Assembly: GCA_947073495.1 (NCBI GenBank)
Contig: CAMTMX010000027.1
Coordinates: 1-38,220, forward strand
Length of the DNA stretch: 38,220 nucleotides
From: an uncultured Porphyromonadaceae bacterium
GTDB taxonomy: Bacteria > Bacteroidota > Bacteroidia > Bacteroidales > Muribaculaceae
Direction of reading: 5' to 3'
The translations under genes and the position numbers were made by a program. The notes under the pieces are model-generated. The model was not told where the DNA came from, did no database searches, and worked only from the letters and a program-made list of their open reading frames with translations. This document shows positions 1 to 9,115 of the stretch, one piece after another (within the stretch, counting starts at the first letter, position 1; each line of letters starts with the position of its first letter).

Positions 1-453
1 ACCCCGACACTTCTTTTGAAGCTGCTTTTTATTGCTTTTGTTTTTTCGTCAACAGCTTTTCTTGCCATAGATTGCAAAAAGTTTGATCAGAACGTACTAT
101 TTCAGACCGGATTGGCGTTACACAAGAGCGGGCAGTGGAAGAAATCAAACGGTGTGATGATGGATCTGCTGCCTCACTCCTCCGACCCGATGCCGCTCAA
201 CATCATCGGCAAGAACTACACCGAACTCAATATGCGCGACAGCGCGGAACACTACCTCCGTCGCAGCACGCTGAGATGCCCCAACCGGCTTTATCCACAT
301 TATCTTATGATGAAGCTTTATCTCAGGCACCCGGCTGATTCCGCCGCCGCCAAGAATGAAGCGAAAATCCTTCTATCCACAAAAGAGAAAGTACCTTCCC
401 CTGCCATAGAGGATATGAGAAAGGAAGCGATTAAATTAATGCATAATTCATAA
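1..453 (+). CDS. O-antigen ligase-like membrane protein, C-terminal part (5' end outside window)
   Basis: The reading frame is open from the first base, so this is the 3' end of a longer gene and the TTG at 16 is probably not a start. The visible part has a last hydrophobic segment (LLFIAFVFSSTAFLAI) followed by a TPR-like soluble tail of about 120 residues with the pattern NYTEL...A..YL.....CPNRLYPHYLMMKLY and a final KVPSPAIEDMRKEA. In Bacteroidetes this tail, after a membrane segment, is typical of O-antigen ligase / Wzy-like polymerase family proteins that act on lipid-linked polysaccharide at the inner membrane. The last codons (MHNS-stop) are made by the first unit of the tandem repeat that follows, so the C-terminus has been shaped by that repeat. 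The family call rests only on the tail; another TPR membrane protein is possible. Confidence 0.5.
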   Translation, partial: TPTLLLKLLFIAFVFSSTAFLAIDCKKFDQNVLFQTGLALHKSGQWKKSNGVMMDLLPHSSDPMPLNIIGKNYTELNMRDSAEHYLRRSTLRCPNRLYPHYLMMKLYLRHPADSAAAKNEAKILLSTKEKVPSPAIEDMRKEAIKLMHNS

Positions 454-496
454 TGCATAATTCATAATGCATAATTCATAATGCATAATTCATAAT
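441..496. repeat. 14-bp tandem repeat, 4 copies, with degenerate continuation
   Basis: Four perfect head-to-tail copies of GCATAATTCATAAT occupy 441-496. Looser AT-rich variants (GGTAATGGATAATT and similar) continue to about 540. The array begins inside the last codons of the upstream gene and supplies its stop codon. It lies in the leader region of the downstream TPR/HTH gene. The spacing is 14 bp with no unique spacers, so it is a microsatellite-like array and not a CRISPR. Confidence 0.9.
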
Positions 497-580
497 GGGT
501 AATGGATAATTGGGAATGGATAATTGATAATTGTTAATGAATTATTAATTACCAATCTTTTAATCACAAAAAAGTATTAT

Positions 581-2287
581 ATGAAGTCAATTTTTCACAT
601 ATCAAGATTAATTATATCCTACATTCTGATTCTTTTTACTCTATCCGCTTGCACCGAAAGAAAAGCAATGGTCTTTCTCGATAAAGCCGATGCACTCCTT
701 GACTTACACCCGGATTTATCTCTTTATATAATCAGTGAAATTGACTCATCTGTCCTTATTACAAGAAATCAGATTGCAACATGCCGGCTACTTAAAGATG
801 CGGCACTGTTTAAGTCGGGAATGGATCTTCCTGACGATTCCCTGTCTCGAATAGCACGCTCCTTTTTTATTAAAAGAAGCTTGTACTCAAGAAAAAATAT
901 GCTTGCCTGCTTCTTGGAAGCACACCATTATTTAAACGCAGGGAATGACTCTTCTGCAATCAACTATTTTAATAAAGTGATCGAAACAGGTCAGAAGATA
1001 AAAGATAAAAACTACCCCGGTATTGCCATGTCATCGATAGGTAAAATATACGCCGACCATGGACTTGCTTCCAATGCCAACACATATTATAAAAATGCTC
1101 TTGATTTTTTCATTAACAATGGAGGTATGCCTAAATATATCGCATCAACTCATATTGATCTTGCACTGTCGCTTGCTGCAACCAACAATCTTAAGGACGC
1201 TTTCAACCATATCGACGATGGACTACAAATCATAGAGGCTGATTCTTTATCCTATCTCTTACGTGATCTGTATGAAGCAAGAGCCACACTCCATTATTAT
1301 TCAAGAAATTATGAAAACTCATGTTCAGACTTTGAAAAAAGCCGGTCTTACGGACAGGATCTCAGTTATCGGTCCCTGACTTTCTGGACTGTTGCCTCCA
1401 TGATCGAGAAGAAAGAATACGCCCGAAATCTCTATGCTGACGTGGCATCCATTCATATATCCTCACCATGGGAACAACTGGAAAAACATGTGATGGAAAG
1501 AGACGTGGCAGCTATCAATAACGACGTTCTTACCAAAAGCCTCTATGCCGATTCAATCGCTTCTTTAGCAGACGAGATCAATAATTTTCGGAATCACACT
1601 AATCTTATATCGAATTCAAAAGAGACAATCCCCGGGAAGTTATATTCCATATTCACTGACAAACAATCTTTTACAGTCATACTCATAATTATTGTTATCG
1701 CAATATCCTGTGTGGGAATATCCCTGTCCCGAAAGAACCAATCAAAAGGGAATAATACCAACGTTTTGAAAAAAAGTTCTGGTGCACCTGACAAAAAAAT
1801 AAATAAACCTATCACAACAAATAGCAATAATGCTAATATAAACACCACAGAATCCAAGACTTCTGACAATATCTCTTTGCCAGACAAGGAATCCATTAAA
1901 ACACTTCATGAGAAATATTATAAAGCAATCGAAGGAATATTGGCATACAGTAAAGATGAAACAGATCCGACAAAATTAAATGAACTGAAAAAGATTCAAA
2001 GGAAAGTCGGCACCAAAAAATTTCTAAAAGAAATGAAATGCGATGTAAACCTATTTCGGGAAGGTATTTCCGATTGTATAGTTGAAGATTTGCGACCGAA
2101 CGAAAAAGAGCTGCGTCTGCTACTCTTTTCATTATGCGGATACAGCTACAAGACAATTGCATTGCTTACCGATGAAGTGCCCGGGACTGTCTCATCCCGT
2201 CTGTCTCGTCTTAAATCCAAGATTCTCAAAGACGGCATCCGCCATGGCGAAATCTACCATCGTCATTTCAAACACCTCACCTACTAA
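581..2287 (+). CDS. TPR lipoprotein with transmembrane segment and C-terminal HTH (putative membrane-bound regulator)
   Basis: I chose the ATG at 581 because it starts a clear lipoprotein signal (ISYILILFTLSAC); the ORF extends 19 codons upstream through repeat-derived sequence without one. The 568-residue product has a helical, TPR-like region (roughly residues 30-340), one strong transmembrane helix (about residues 363-383, FTVILIIIVIAISCVGISL), a polar linker rich in Asn, Lys and Ser, and a C-terminal helix-turn-helix (about 507-555: LRPNEKELRLLL...SYKTIALLTDEVPGTVSSRLSRLK) resembling LuxR or sigma region 4. This architecture is widespread in Bacteroidetes. It suggests a periplasmic sensor part and a cytoplasmic DNA-binding part in one chain. 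Targets are unknown. The gene stands alone and ends at a strong bidirectional terminator. Confidence 0.75.
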   Translation: MKSIFHISRLIISYILILFTLSACTERKAMVFLDKADALLDLHPDLSLYIISEIDSSVLITRNQIATCRLLKDAALFKSGMDLPDDSLSRIARSFFIKRSLYSRKNMLACFLEAHHYLNAGNDSSAINYFNKVIETGQKIKDKNYPGIAMSSIGKIYADHGLASNANTYYKNALDFFINNGGMPKYIASTHIDLALSLAATNNLKDAFNHIDDGLQIIEADSLSYLLRDLYEARATLHYYSRNYENSCSDFEKSRSYGQDLSYRSLTFWTVASMIEKKEYARNLYADVASIHISSPWEQLEKHVMERDVAAINNDVLTKSLYADSIASLADEINNFRNHTNLISNSKETIPGKLYSIFTDKQSFTVILIIIVIAISCVGISLSRKNQSKGNNTNVLKKSSGAPDKKINKPITTNSNNANINTTESKTSDNISLPDKESIKTLHEKYYKAIEGILAYSKDETDPTKLNELKKIQRKVGTKKFLKEMKCDVNLFREGISDCIVEDLRPNEKELRLLLFSLCGYSYKTIALLTDEVPGTVSSRLSRLKSKILKDGIRHGEIYHRHFKHLTY

Positions 2288-2293
2288 TTATTA

Positions 2294-2341
2294 AAAATTT
2301 ATTGCCGGTTGAGTACGGACTTCCAACCGGCAATAAATTTT
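2294..2341. terminator. Bidirectional intrinsic terminator
   Basis: An 18-bp perfect inverted repeat (arms 2294-2311 and 2324-2341, core ATTGCCGGTTG / CAACCGGCAAT) with a 12-base loop. AT-rich arm ends give a T-rich tail in either direction. It sits between the convergent TPR/HTH gene and the efflux operon and can serve both. Confidence 0.85.
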
Positions 2342-2372
2342 ACTGACAATTATAAAAATAGTAGCAACTTGA

Positions 2373-3779
2373 TTATCGATCCTGCTGATTTATTGATAGC
2401 TCCCAACCTCCGCCTAAAGATTTGTAAAGATTTATCAATGATAAATATTCATCCCTCAAGGCATTGCTTACTCCTATCTGGGCATCAAAATATCTTCGCT
2501 GGGCATCAAGAACATCAATATAATTCAATGATCCTGCCCTATATTGAAGCTGCGCAAGCTGAACGTATTTTGCAGTGGCGTCTCGCAGATCAATCTTCAA
2601 TGATGTGTTCTGATGCACTTTCTGATAAGTGGTGACAGCATTGCTGACCTCTGTAAAAGCCTTCAATACAGATTGCTCATAATCATAACGTGCCTGGTCA
2701 TACGCGGCTATCGAAGCCTGATATTTACGCTTCTTTCTGCCAAAATCGAAAATTGTACCGCTAATATTTCCTAACACATAAGTAAAAGGAGACTCAAAGA
2801 ATTTAGTTAGCCCGTCATTCTCAAAGCCTGCCGCAAGATTGATTTTTAAACTTGGAAATCTGTTGGCATAATTGACTCCGACATTTGCCATTGCAGCCGC
2901 AAGCCTGTTTTCGGAAGCCCTGAGATCAGGACGACGTTCCAGAAGTTGAGAAGGAATCCCGATCGGAAGGGACTCTGGAAGCTTAACATTCAAAAATAGT
3001 TTCCCCCTTTTCAAATTTTCCATCGGATACTCTCCCATAAGAAGAGTAAGAGCATTTTGCGCAACAGTAATCTGCTTTTCCAGATTGGGGACAAGCGAAG
3101 CGGTAGAAGAATATTCCACTTTTGCCTGCTGATATACAGTCTCCGAAGTAAGACCACCCTCAAACCTAAGTTTAGCCTGATTTAAAGCCTCGCTCCTTGT
3201 AATCAATGTCTGTTTTACTATGGCAAGTTCATTGTCAAGAGCAAGTAGACGGAAATATGCAGCGGCAACCTCTGCAATCAATGTCATTTGCATGGCACGC
3301 AAATCTTCAACAGACGCCTGATATTGGGAAGCACTCTGACGACGTGACCATTTGAGCGCCCCCCAAAGATTGACTTCCCAGTTAAGTGAAACTTTTAAAT
3401 CCGTTTCGGGATCCTTTTTAATATGATCCCCTTGATATTTATTAGTTTCATAATCACCTCCCACAACCCCTGTTATGGATGGAAGAAGGTTAACTTTCTC
3501 CATATCATACAACCGCCTTAATTCCTCCACCCGTGAAGCAGCTTTTAGGAAGTCCCGGTTATTTTTGAGAGTATGCCTTATGATATCACTCAAAGTAGAA
3601 TCGGCATAATATTCCCACCATTTCATATCGGCTATGGAGGACGTATCGGTTCCTGCACTTTCAATATATTGGGACGGTGCATTGACATTCGCCTTGGTCA
3701 GATTCTTAACCCCGGAACATGAAGAAAAAAGAAATATAGCTGATATGATAATAAAATACAATCTCATTTTTTTATGCAT
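2373..3779 (-). CDS. RND efflux outer-membrane channel (TolC/OprM/NodT family lipoprotein)
   Basis: The 468-residue protein starts with a lipoprotein signal (FIIISAIFLFSSCSG) and contains two OEP-type coiled-coil repeats. Family signatures are visible: MKWWEYYADSTL near the N-terminus, LNWEVNLWGAL, IPSQLLERRPDLRASENRLAAAMANVGV in the middle and NYIDVLDAQRRYFDAQ near the end. It should form the trimeric outer-membrane duct that joins the periplasmic adaptor and the RND pump encoded upstream. The ORF start at 3779 overlaps the pump gene by 16 bases. An internal ATG at 3767 would make a four-base ATGA overlap with the pump's stop and keeps the signal peptide, so the exact start is open. Last gene of the operon, followed by the terminator at 2294-2341. 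Confidence 0.93.
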   Translation of the reverse strand: MHKKMRLYFIIISAIFLFSSCSGVKNLTKANVNAPSQYIESAGTDTSSIADMKWWEYYADSTLSDIIRHTLKNNRDFLKAASRVEELRRLYDMEKVNLLPSITGVVGGDYETNKYQGDHIKKDPETDLKVSLNWEVNLWGALKWSRRQSASQYQASVEDLRAMQMTLIAEVAAAYFRLLALDNELAIVKQTLITRSEALNQAKLRFEGGLTSETVYQQAKVEYSSTASLVPNLEKQITVAQNALTLLMGEYPMENLKRGKLFLNVKLPESLPIGIPSQLLERRPDLRASENRLAAAMANVGVNYANRFPSLKINLAAGFENDGLTKFFESPFTYVLGNISGTIFDFGRKKRKYQASIAAYDQARYDYEQSVLKAFTEVSNAVTTYQKVHQNTSLKIDLRDATAKYVQLAQLQYRAGSLNYIDVLDAQRRYFDAQIGVSNALRDEYLSLINLYKSLGGGWELSINQQDR

Positions 3780-6700
3780 TTTTTTATTTTTGCAGGCATT
3801 TTTTCAATCATTACAAAGAAGAACGGTACAAACACTATTCCCACGGTTATGGCTACAAGCATACCGAAAAAGACTCCCGTTCCTATGTCCCTGCGTGCGG
3901 CTGATCCCGGACCGGTTGCGAAAAGCAGAGGCAGCAATCCAAGCATAAACGCCAAAGAGGTCATTACTATCGGGCGGAACCTCAACCGCGCTGCCGTCAA
4001 AGCGGCATGGACCGCATCTACCCCTTTGTCTACTTCCTCTTTTGCAAACTCAACAATCAGAATGGCATTCTTTGCCACAAGACCGACAAGCATTACAAGA
4101 CCGATCTGGAAATAAATGTTGTTTTCAAGACCACATATCCAGATACCGAGATATGCCCCCAACCCTGCAACAGGAAGAGAAAGGATCACAGCCAACGGAA
4201 CCGTCCAACTTTCATAAAGGGCGGCAAGAAACAGGAACACGAATATAAACGCGAGACCGATCACAAGTCCGGTATTGCCCGATTCATGCTTCTCCTGATA
4301 TGAGAGTCCGCTCCATTCAACGCCAATATTGTCAGGCAATTTTTCATCTACTATCGACTGAAGTTTTTCCATTGCCTGTCCGGTGCTGTAGCCATTACCG
4401 GCCTGACCGGATATGGTAGCCGAATTAAACATATTGAATCTTGACATTGTTCCGGGGCCGGTGGTGTAATGCGATGACCCCAAAGACGATATCGGCACCA
4501 TTGACCCGTTGGAAGCCCGCACAAAGAAGAGGTTCATATTATCCCTGCGTGAGCGATAATCCGCCTCTGCCTGAAGATATACCCTATAGATCCTGTTGAA
4601 CATGTTGAAGTCGTTTATGTATATCGATCCGGTAAACGCTTTCATCGTAGAAAAGATATCCGACACCGGAATACCCTGCATCTTCGCCCTGTCGCGGTCC
4701 ACATCAAAATACAACTGCGGTATGTCTGCCTGCATCGAGGTTGAAAGTCCAGAGATTTCAGGTGATTTCTCCGCATATTTGCGAAGTGTGTCAACCGCCT
4801 GCTGAAGATCTTGATATGTAGCATCCGAACGAGCCTCCAGAACCATCTCGAAACCACCGGAAGTGCCGAGTCCCGGCACAACGGGAGGCATAAAAACATA
4901 CACATTGCTTTCGGGATATTGAGAAAGATCCGCACGCACACGATCTGTGACTGCCTTTATATCGGAAGACTCCCTTTCATCCCAAGGTTTGAGAATGACT
5001 GTCAATGCCACATGCGCGGGATTTGTGCCAACCCGGGGAGAAGATCCTGTCACGTTTAGCACATGGTCCACATCCGGATTGCTCATCAGATAATCCATCG
5101 CCCTGTCTGCAACCTCTCTTGTCCGCTCTATTGTCGCTCCCTCAGGAAGTTCAAGCTCAACTGTAAAATATCCTTGATCCTCTTGCGACATGAAACTGGT
5201 CGGGAGAAAGTAATTGAGAATGACTATAAGTCCCAAAGCACCTCCGAATATACCCCACATTACTGCCGGTTTGCTGACGGCCCGTGTGATTGTCTTGCCA
5301 TAAAAACGGTTCCCTTTTCCAAGCCAATAATTAATCAGCCTAAATGCTTTGACCTTCTTCTTTTTCTTATTTTCCGGACGCAATATCTTACTACACATCA
5401 CAGGTGACAATGTCAAAGCCACTACAGTTGATATAATCACCGAAACTGCGATTGTAATAGTAAACTGACGATACAACTGACCAGTTATGCCCGGAAGGAA
5501 ACTGACCGGCACAAAAACAGCGCATAACACAAGGGACATTGCAATAAGCGCACTCCCGAGATTTTTCATTGCCTTTGCCGTGGCTTCCTTCGGGGAAAGA
5601 TGCTCGGTATTCATAATGCGGTCTACATTTTCCACCACAACGATAGCATCATCCACAACTATGCCTATTGCAAGAATTAGTCCAAGCAGGGTAAGCATGT
5701 TTAGTGAAAACCCGAACGCGAGCATCACCCCGAACGTTCCGACAAGTGAAATCGGCACTGCTATGACAGGAATAATTGTGGCACGCCAGTTCTGAAGCGA
5801 CAGGAAAACCACAAGAATCACGAGAATCAAAGCTTCGAAAAATGTGCGGTACACATGATGAATCGACTCAGATATGTAAGTCGTCATGTCGAAAGGAATA
5901 GCGTAGCTTATGCCCTCCGGGAAATTTGAGGAAATTTCCTTCATTTCCCGCTTTACTGCATCAGCCACATCCACTGCGTTGGCTCCCGGAAGCATAAAAA
6001 TATTGAGGACTGCTGCATTTGCTTTGTCTATACCGCTTTCTGTGGCATAGCTCTGGGCTTCCAGAGATATCCTTGCCACATCTTTGAGACGGATTATCGA
6101 GCCATTTGAACCGGCACGGACAACAATGTCTTCAAATTCAGACACAGAGGAAAGACGTCCTCTGGCAATGATCGGCATAGTGATGTCGACATCTTTTGCA
6201 GGAGCCTGCCCCAACGCTCCTGCCGCCGATTCGCGGTTCTGATCTTTCAGAACAGCCTGGATATCCTGCACGGTAATACCCAGATCGGCGAGTTTGTCCG
6301 GTGAAACCCATATCTGCATGGCATAATATCGGCTTCCTACCGCACTTACGCTTCCGACTCCCGGGATTCGGCGTAAGGGATCCACGACATTAAGTGTGGT
6401 ATAATTACTGAGATATACCTCATCAAATTTAGGGTCATCTGACGAGATGGTTATGGTCATAAGCTTGCTGACCGTTTCCTTTGACACTGAAATACCGTTC
6501 TGCACAACTTCTGCCGGAAGCCGTGACTCCGCTTTTTTCACTCTGTTCTGAATATCTACGGCTGCAAGCTCCGGATCTGTATCAGAGTCGAAAGTGATTA
6601 ATGCCGAAAAACCTCCTGTATTTGAGCTTGTCGATGACATATATATCATTCCGGGGGTGCCGTTAAGCTCCTGCTCTATAGGGGTGGCGACAGCTTGGGT

Positions 6701-6874
6701 CACTGTCTGAGCATCCGCCCCCGGATAAGATGCCGTGACCTTAACAACCGGAGGTACTATCGGAGGATACTGATCAACAGGCAACAGAATCAACGCGATT
6801 CCACCTATCAGCATTATAACGATAGATATTACTATTGAAAAGACCGGATGGTCGAGAAAAAAATTACTTTTCAT
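3764..6874 (-). CDS. RND multidrug efflux permease, HAE1 family (AcrB/MexB-like)
   Basis: This 1036-residue inner-membrane proton-driven pump has the full length expected of the AcrB family. It starts with the characteristic first transmembrane helix (FFLDHPVFSIVISIVIMLIGGIALI) and continues through two large periplasmic loops and twelve predicted membrane helices. The proton-relay residues are present: the two aspartates in GIVVDDAIVVVENVDR (AcrB D407/D408) and the lysine in MLVGLVAKNAILIVEFA (AcrB K940). The substrate is likely hydrophobic drugs, bile salts or detergents, by family; nothing in the sequence narrows this. The start overlaps the end of the adaptor gene by 11 bases and its stop overlaps the channel gene, which indicates one translationally coupled transcript. 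Confidence 0.96.
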   Translation of the reverse strand: MKSNFFLDHPVFSIVISIVIMLIGGIALILLPVDQYPPIVPPVVKVTASYPGADAQTVTQAVATPIEQELNGTPGMIYMSSTSSNTGGFSALITFDSDTDPELAAVDIQNRVKKAESRLPAEVVQNGISVSKETVSKLMTITISSDDPKFDEVYLSNYTTLNVVDPLRRIPGVGSVSAVGSRYYAMQIWVSPDKLADLGITVQDIQAVLKDQNRESAAGALGQAPAKDVDITMPIIARGRLSSVSEFEDIVVRAGSNGSIIRLKDVARISLEAQSYATESGIDKANAAVLNIFMLPGANAVDVADAVKREMKEISSNFPEGISYAIPFDMTTYISESIHHVYRTFFEALILVILVVFLSLQNWRATIIPVIAVPISLVGTFGVMLAFGFSLNMLTLLGLILAIGIVVDDAIVVVENVDRIMNTEHLSPKEATAKAMKNLGSALIAMSLVLCAVFVPVSFLPGITGQLYRQFTITIAVSVIISTVVALTLSPVMCSKILRPENKKKKKVKAFRLINYWLGKGNRFYGKTITRAVSKPAVMWGIFGGALGLIVILNYFLPTSFMSQEDQGYFTVELELPEGATIERTREVADRAMDYLMSNPDVDHVLNVTGSSPRVGTNPAHVALTVILKPWDERESSDIKAVTDRVRADLSQYPESNVYVFMPPVVPGLGTSGGFEMVLEARSDATYQDLQQAVDTLRKYAEKSPEISGLSTSMQADIPQLYFDVDRDRAKMQGIPVSDIFSTMKAFTGSIYINDFNMFNRIYRVYLQAEADYRSRRDNMNLFFVRASNGSMVPISSLGSSHYTTGPGTMSRFNMFNSATISGQAGNGYSTGQAMEKLQSIVDEKLPDNIGVEWSGLSYQEKHESGNTGLVIGLAFIFVFLFLAALYESWTVPLAVILSLPVAGLGAYLGIWICGLENNIYFQIGLVMLVGLVAKNAILIVEFAKEEVDKGVDAVHAALTAARLRFRPIVMTSLAFMLGLLPLLFATGPGSAARRDIGTGVFFGMLVAITVGIVFVPFFFVMIEKMPAKIKKCIKK

Positions 6875-8135
6875 CTTCTTTCACTTGAGCTCCATTGTTC
6901 TCTGTGTTGCCAGGCTCATTATTATTTTCTGACATATTATTTTCTGCCGCAGCAGGGATAGGCTTGACTATCATTCCGTGAGTAAGCTTATGATATCCCT
7001 CTACAACTAATTTTTCATCCTTTGCCAGTCCGCGTTCGATAACTATATTATTGCCGATCTCCGGACCTGTCTCCACAAATCGCTTCTCAACTATGTTGTC
7101 AGGACGCACCACATATACAAACGCGCCACCTTTCTCTATAATCATTGCCTTTATAGGAACAGTTACCGCATTTTCCCTCACATCAAGCAGCACCTTTACC
7201 TTTGTAAACTCACCCGGAAGAAGGCTATGGTCGGGATTAGGCATTTCTGCACGCACGGAGAACGTACCGGTCTTCGGATCTACCTGCGGATCGGCAAAAT
7301 CCACTTTTCCCTGATGTGGGTAGACAGTACCGTCTGCCAATGTAATCGTGACAAAGGAATCCCACTTATTGCTGGGATTTTGTGTGCCGAGATTGACATT
7401 TCGCTCTTTGCTGTTGAGATAATCAAGAGCTGTCATCGAAAAGTCTACCCTTACCGTATCGCTTTTTACAATTGTCGCAAGCAATGATTTCCCTCCTGAC
7501 GGACCAACCAGGGTGCCTATATCCGCCACCCTCTCAGAAATATAGCCGGAAATCGGCGATGTCACTCTTGTATAACCGAGTGTCAACTCTGCCTGTGTCA
7601 GATCCGCCTCACTGACTGTGACCTCAGCTTTGGCACTTTCATAGGCGGCGATAGCATTATCAAGATCAAGCTGTGAAGCTGCGTTTTGCTCATAAAGAGG
7701 ACGAATTCTGTTTAAATCGCGCTCAGCCTTTTGAGCTATCGCCTTTGCTTTGCTGAGTTGCGCCTTTGCTCGTTCTACATGAGCCTTATATAATTTCGGG
7801 TCAATAATAAAAAGTGTCTGTCCTTTTTTTATATAAGAACCTTCTTTAAAAAGCATACTTTCAAGATAGCCTTCCACTCGGGCGTGCACTTCCACAAACT
7901 GCTGAGCACGGATCCTGCCAGAATATTCTCCGTAGACCTTCACATCCTCTGTAATGACATTCTCAACTTCTACTGTCGGAATATCTGCAATCTCCGGTTT
8001 CGGTCGGAACACGAACCATGCGATAACTGCCAATAAAACAGATGCCACAACTACCGGAACTCCTATCTTGAATTTTTTCGATTTAATTAAATGACGCCCT
8101 TCATTAGAGACGCCTTCAAAATGGATCTTTTTCAT
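6864..8135 (-). CDS. RND efflux periplasmic adaptor (membrane fusion protein)
   Basis: 423 residues. After a short cytoplasmic tail there is one hydrophobic anchor (about residues 24-44, VPVVVASVLLAVIAWFVF), then barrel-sandwich halves (YSGRIRAQQFVEVHARVEGYL, GYTRVTSPISGYISERV) around an alpha-hairpin of heptads (AKAQLSKAKAIAQKAERDLNRIRPLYEQNAASQLDLDNA), then beta-barrel and membrane-proximal domains (PGEFTKVKVLLDV). No Cys is present near the N-terminus, so unlike many AcrA proteins it is probably held by an uncleaved helix, not by lipid. The C-terminal 25 residues are an Asn/Glu-rich tail not needed by the fold. First gene of the efflux operon; no regulator gene is adjacent. Confidence 0.94.
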   Translation of the reverse strand: MKKIHFEGVSNEGRHLIKSKKFKIGVPVVVASVLLAVIAWFVFRPKPEIADIPTVEVENVITEDVKVYGEYSGRIRAQQFVEVHARVEGYLESMLFKEGSYIKKGQTLFIIDPKLYKAHVERAKAQLSKAKAIAQKAERDLNRIRPLYEQNAASQLDLDNAIAAYESAKAEVTVSEADLTQAELTLGYTRVTSPISGYISERVADIGTLVGPSGGKSLLATIVKSDTVRVDFSMTALDYLNSKERNVNLGTQNPSNKWDSFVTITLADGTVYPHQGKVDFADPQVDPKTGTFSVRAEMPNPDHSLLPGEFTKVKVLLDVRENAVTVPIKAMIIEKGGAFVYVVRPDNIVEKRFVETGPEIGNNIVIERGLAKDEKLVVEGYHKLTHGMIVKPIPAAAENNMSENNNEPGNTENNGAQVKEDEK

Positions 8136-8543
8136 CCTTGATGACTTGATTTGATGACTTAATGGAAAATGATGAGGGTTATTTAAACATTTTACCCAAA
8201 GGATATCCTGACCTCAATCTACAGCCTTGTTAAGACTTGGCCATTATAACCTTTTGTCTGGGTCACTTATGACTTATTGGAAAACGTTTCTTTTTATATA
8301 TTATTGGAATAAACATGATTAATTAATAAAAATAGATGGTAAAAAGTTATAATACCACCCCGATTCGGAATTATACATATCTGTATAAAAGAAACCGGTT
8401 TCATTCGTTTAACAAATAAAACCGGTTTTTGTTGACAAAAAAGCTTGCCCAAGAACATTGTTTAAGATTCTTCAATAAAAATTTGCAACCATAATATACG
8501 GATAGCCTCTACGGAAATCATCCTGACATATCGCCAATATGGT
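8136..8543. other. Gene-free intergenic region upstream of the efflux operon
   Basis: About 400 bases with no plausible coding frame. It holds the leader and promoter region of the efflux operon (minus strand), a 10-bp palindrome AGGATATCCT at 8200-8209 within a near-miss to the Bacteroidetes -7 box, and a terminator-like hairpin near 8392-8428. I could not identify a convincing full promoter. Confidence 0.6.
8392..8428 (-). terminator. Probable terminator of the DUF308 gene
   Basis: The self-complementary decamer AAACCGGTTT occurs twice (8392-8401 and 8419-8428), so the two copies can pair as a 10-bp stem with a 17-base loop. On the minus strand the stem is followed by a T-rich run (TTTCTTTTA). 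It lies about 115 bases beyond the DUF308 stop codon. Confidence 0.5.
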
Positions 8544-9107
8544 TCATCTTATCCTTTTATTAATTCTTTTAAGCTTGATTGCAAGGATTATCCTATAAAG
8601 TCCGAAACAGATAAACGATATGCCTATATACAGCCACACTGCTATACCTCCAACTATCGGACCGGCAAGAAAAATAACTGCAAATACCAATGTCGCAATC
8701 AAAAATACAATAAGCAAGCCTACCCATGAAGAGGAGTAGCTCATCATCATGCATGCCTCACAGATCGAATTTATACAAACAACTATTATATAGATCCCTA
8801 CTGCAAAAACAAAAGCCCCGGCAACAACATTCTCCGGCAAGAAGAACATCCATCCGCCACCAATCACCTCTATCAACCCTATTGCCATAGCCGATACCCA
8901 ACCGCTCCCCCTGAGATTACCCAAGGAAAAAAACAAATGGAACAATCCGGACACACAAAGACATGCTGCAAAGAAATAAGCCAGCGCAGAAAGCGTCGCA
9001 ACAGGGTTAAAAAAACACCAGACTCCAATAGCGACCGACAAGATTCCCGCCAGCAGAGGAACCCACCAATATCGTATCGGCGCCCCACGATAAGTATAAC
9101 TTGCCAT
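8544..9107 (-). CDS. DUF308 / HdeD-family membrane protein
   Basis: About 187 residues, six hydrophobic segments in pairs, beginning RYWWVPLLAGILSVAIGVWCFFNPVATLSAL, which is the DUF308 (HdeD-like) signature of a repeated two-helix unit. I chose the ATG at 9107 over an upstream one at 9137 because the latter lies inside a strong hairpin and adds a polar extension not seen in the family. HdeD is linked to acid stress in E. coli, but most DUF308 proteins have no assigned function, so the role here is unknown. The C-terminus is basic (IKLKRINKRIR), consistent with a cytoplasmic end. A terminator-like hairpin directly precedes the start codon. Confidence 0.85.
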   Translation of the reverse strand: MASYTYRGAPIRYWWVPLLAGILSVAIGVWCFFNPVATLSALAYFFAACLCVSGLFHLFFSLGNLRGSGWVSAMAIGLIEVIGGGWMFFLPENVVAGAFVFAVGIYIIVVCINSICEACMMMSYSSSWVGLLIVFLIATLVFAVIFLAGPIVGGIAVWLYIGISFICFGLYRIILAIKLKRINKRIR

Positions 9108-9115
9108 AATATAAA

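Noticed and set aside
441..540. CRISPR-like array
   Set aside because: Units are directly adjacent with no spacers and are simple A/T words; no cas genes are in the window.
8197..8205. Efflux operon -7 box
   Set aside because: The minus-strand word TATCCTTTG has one base too many for TAnnTTTG and no -33 partner, so it is not called as a promoter.
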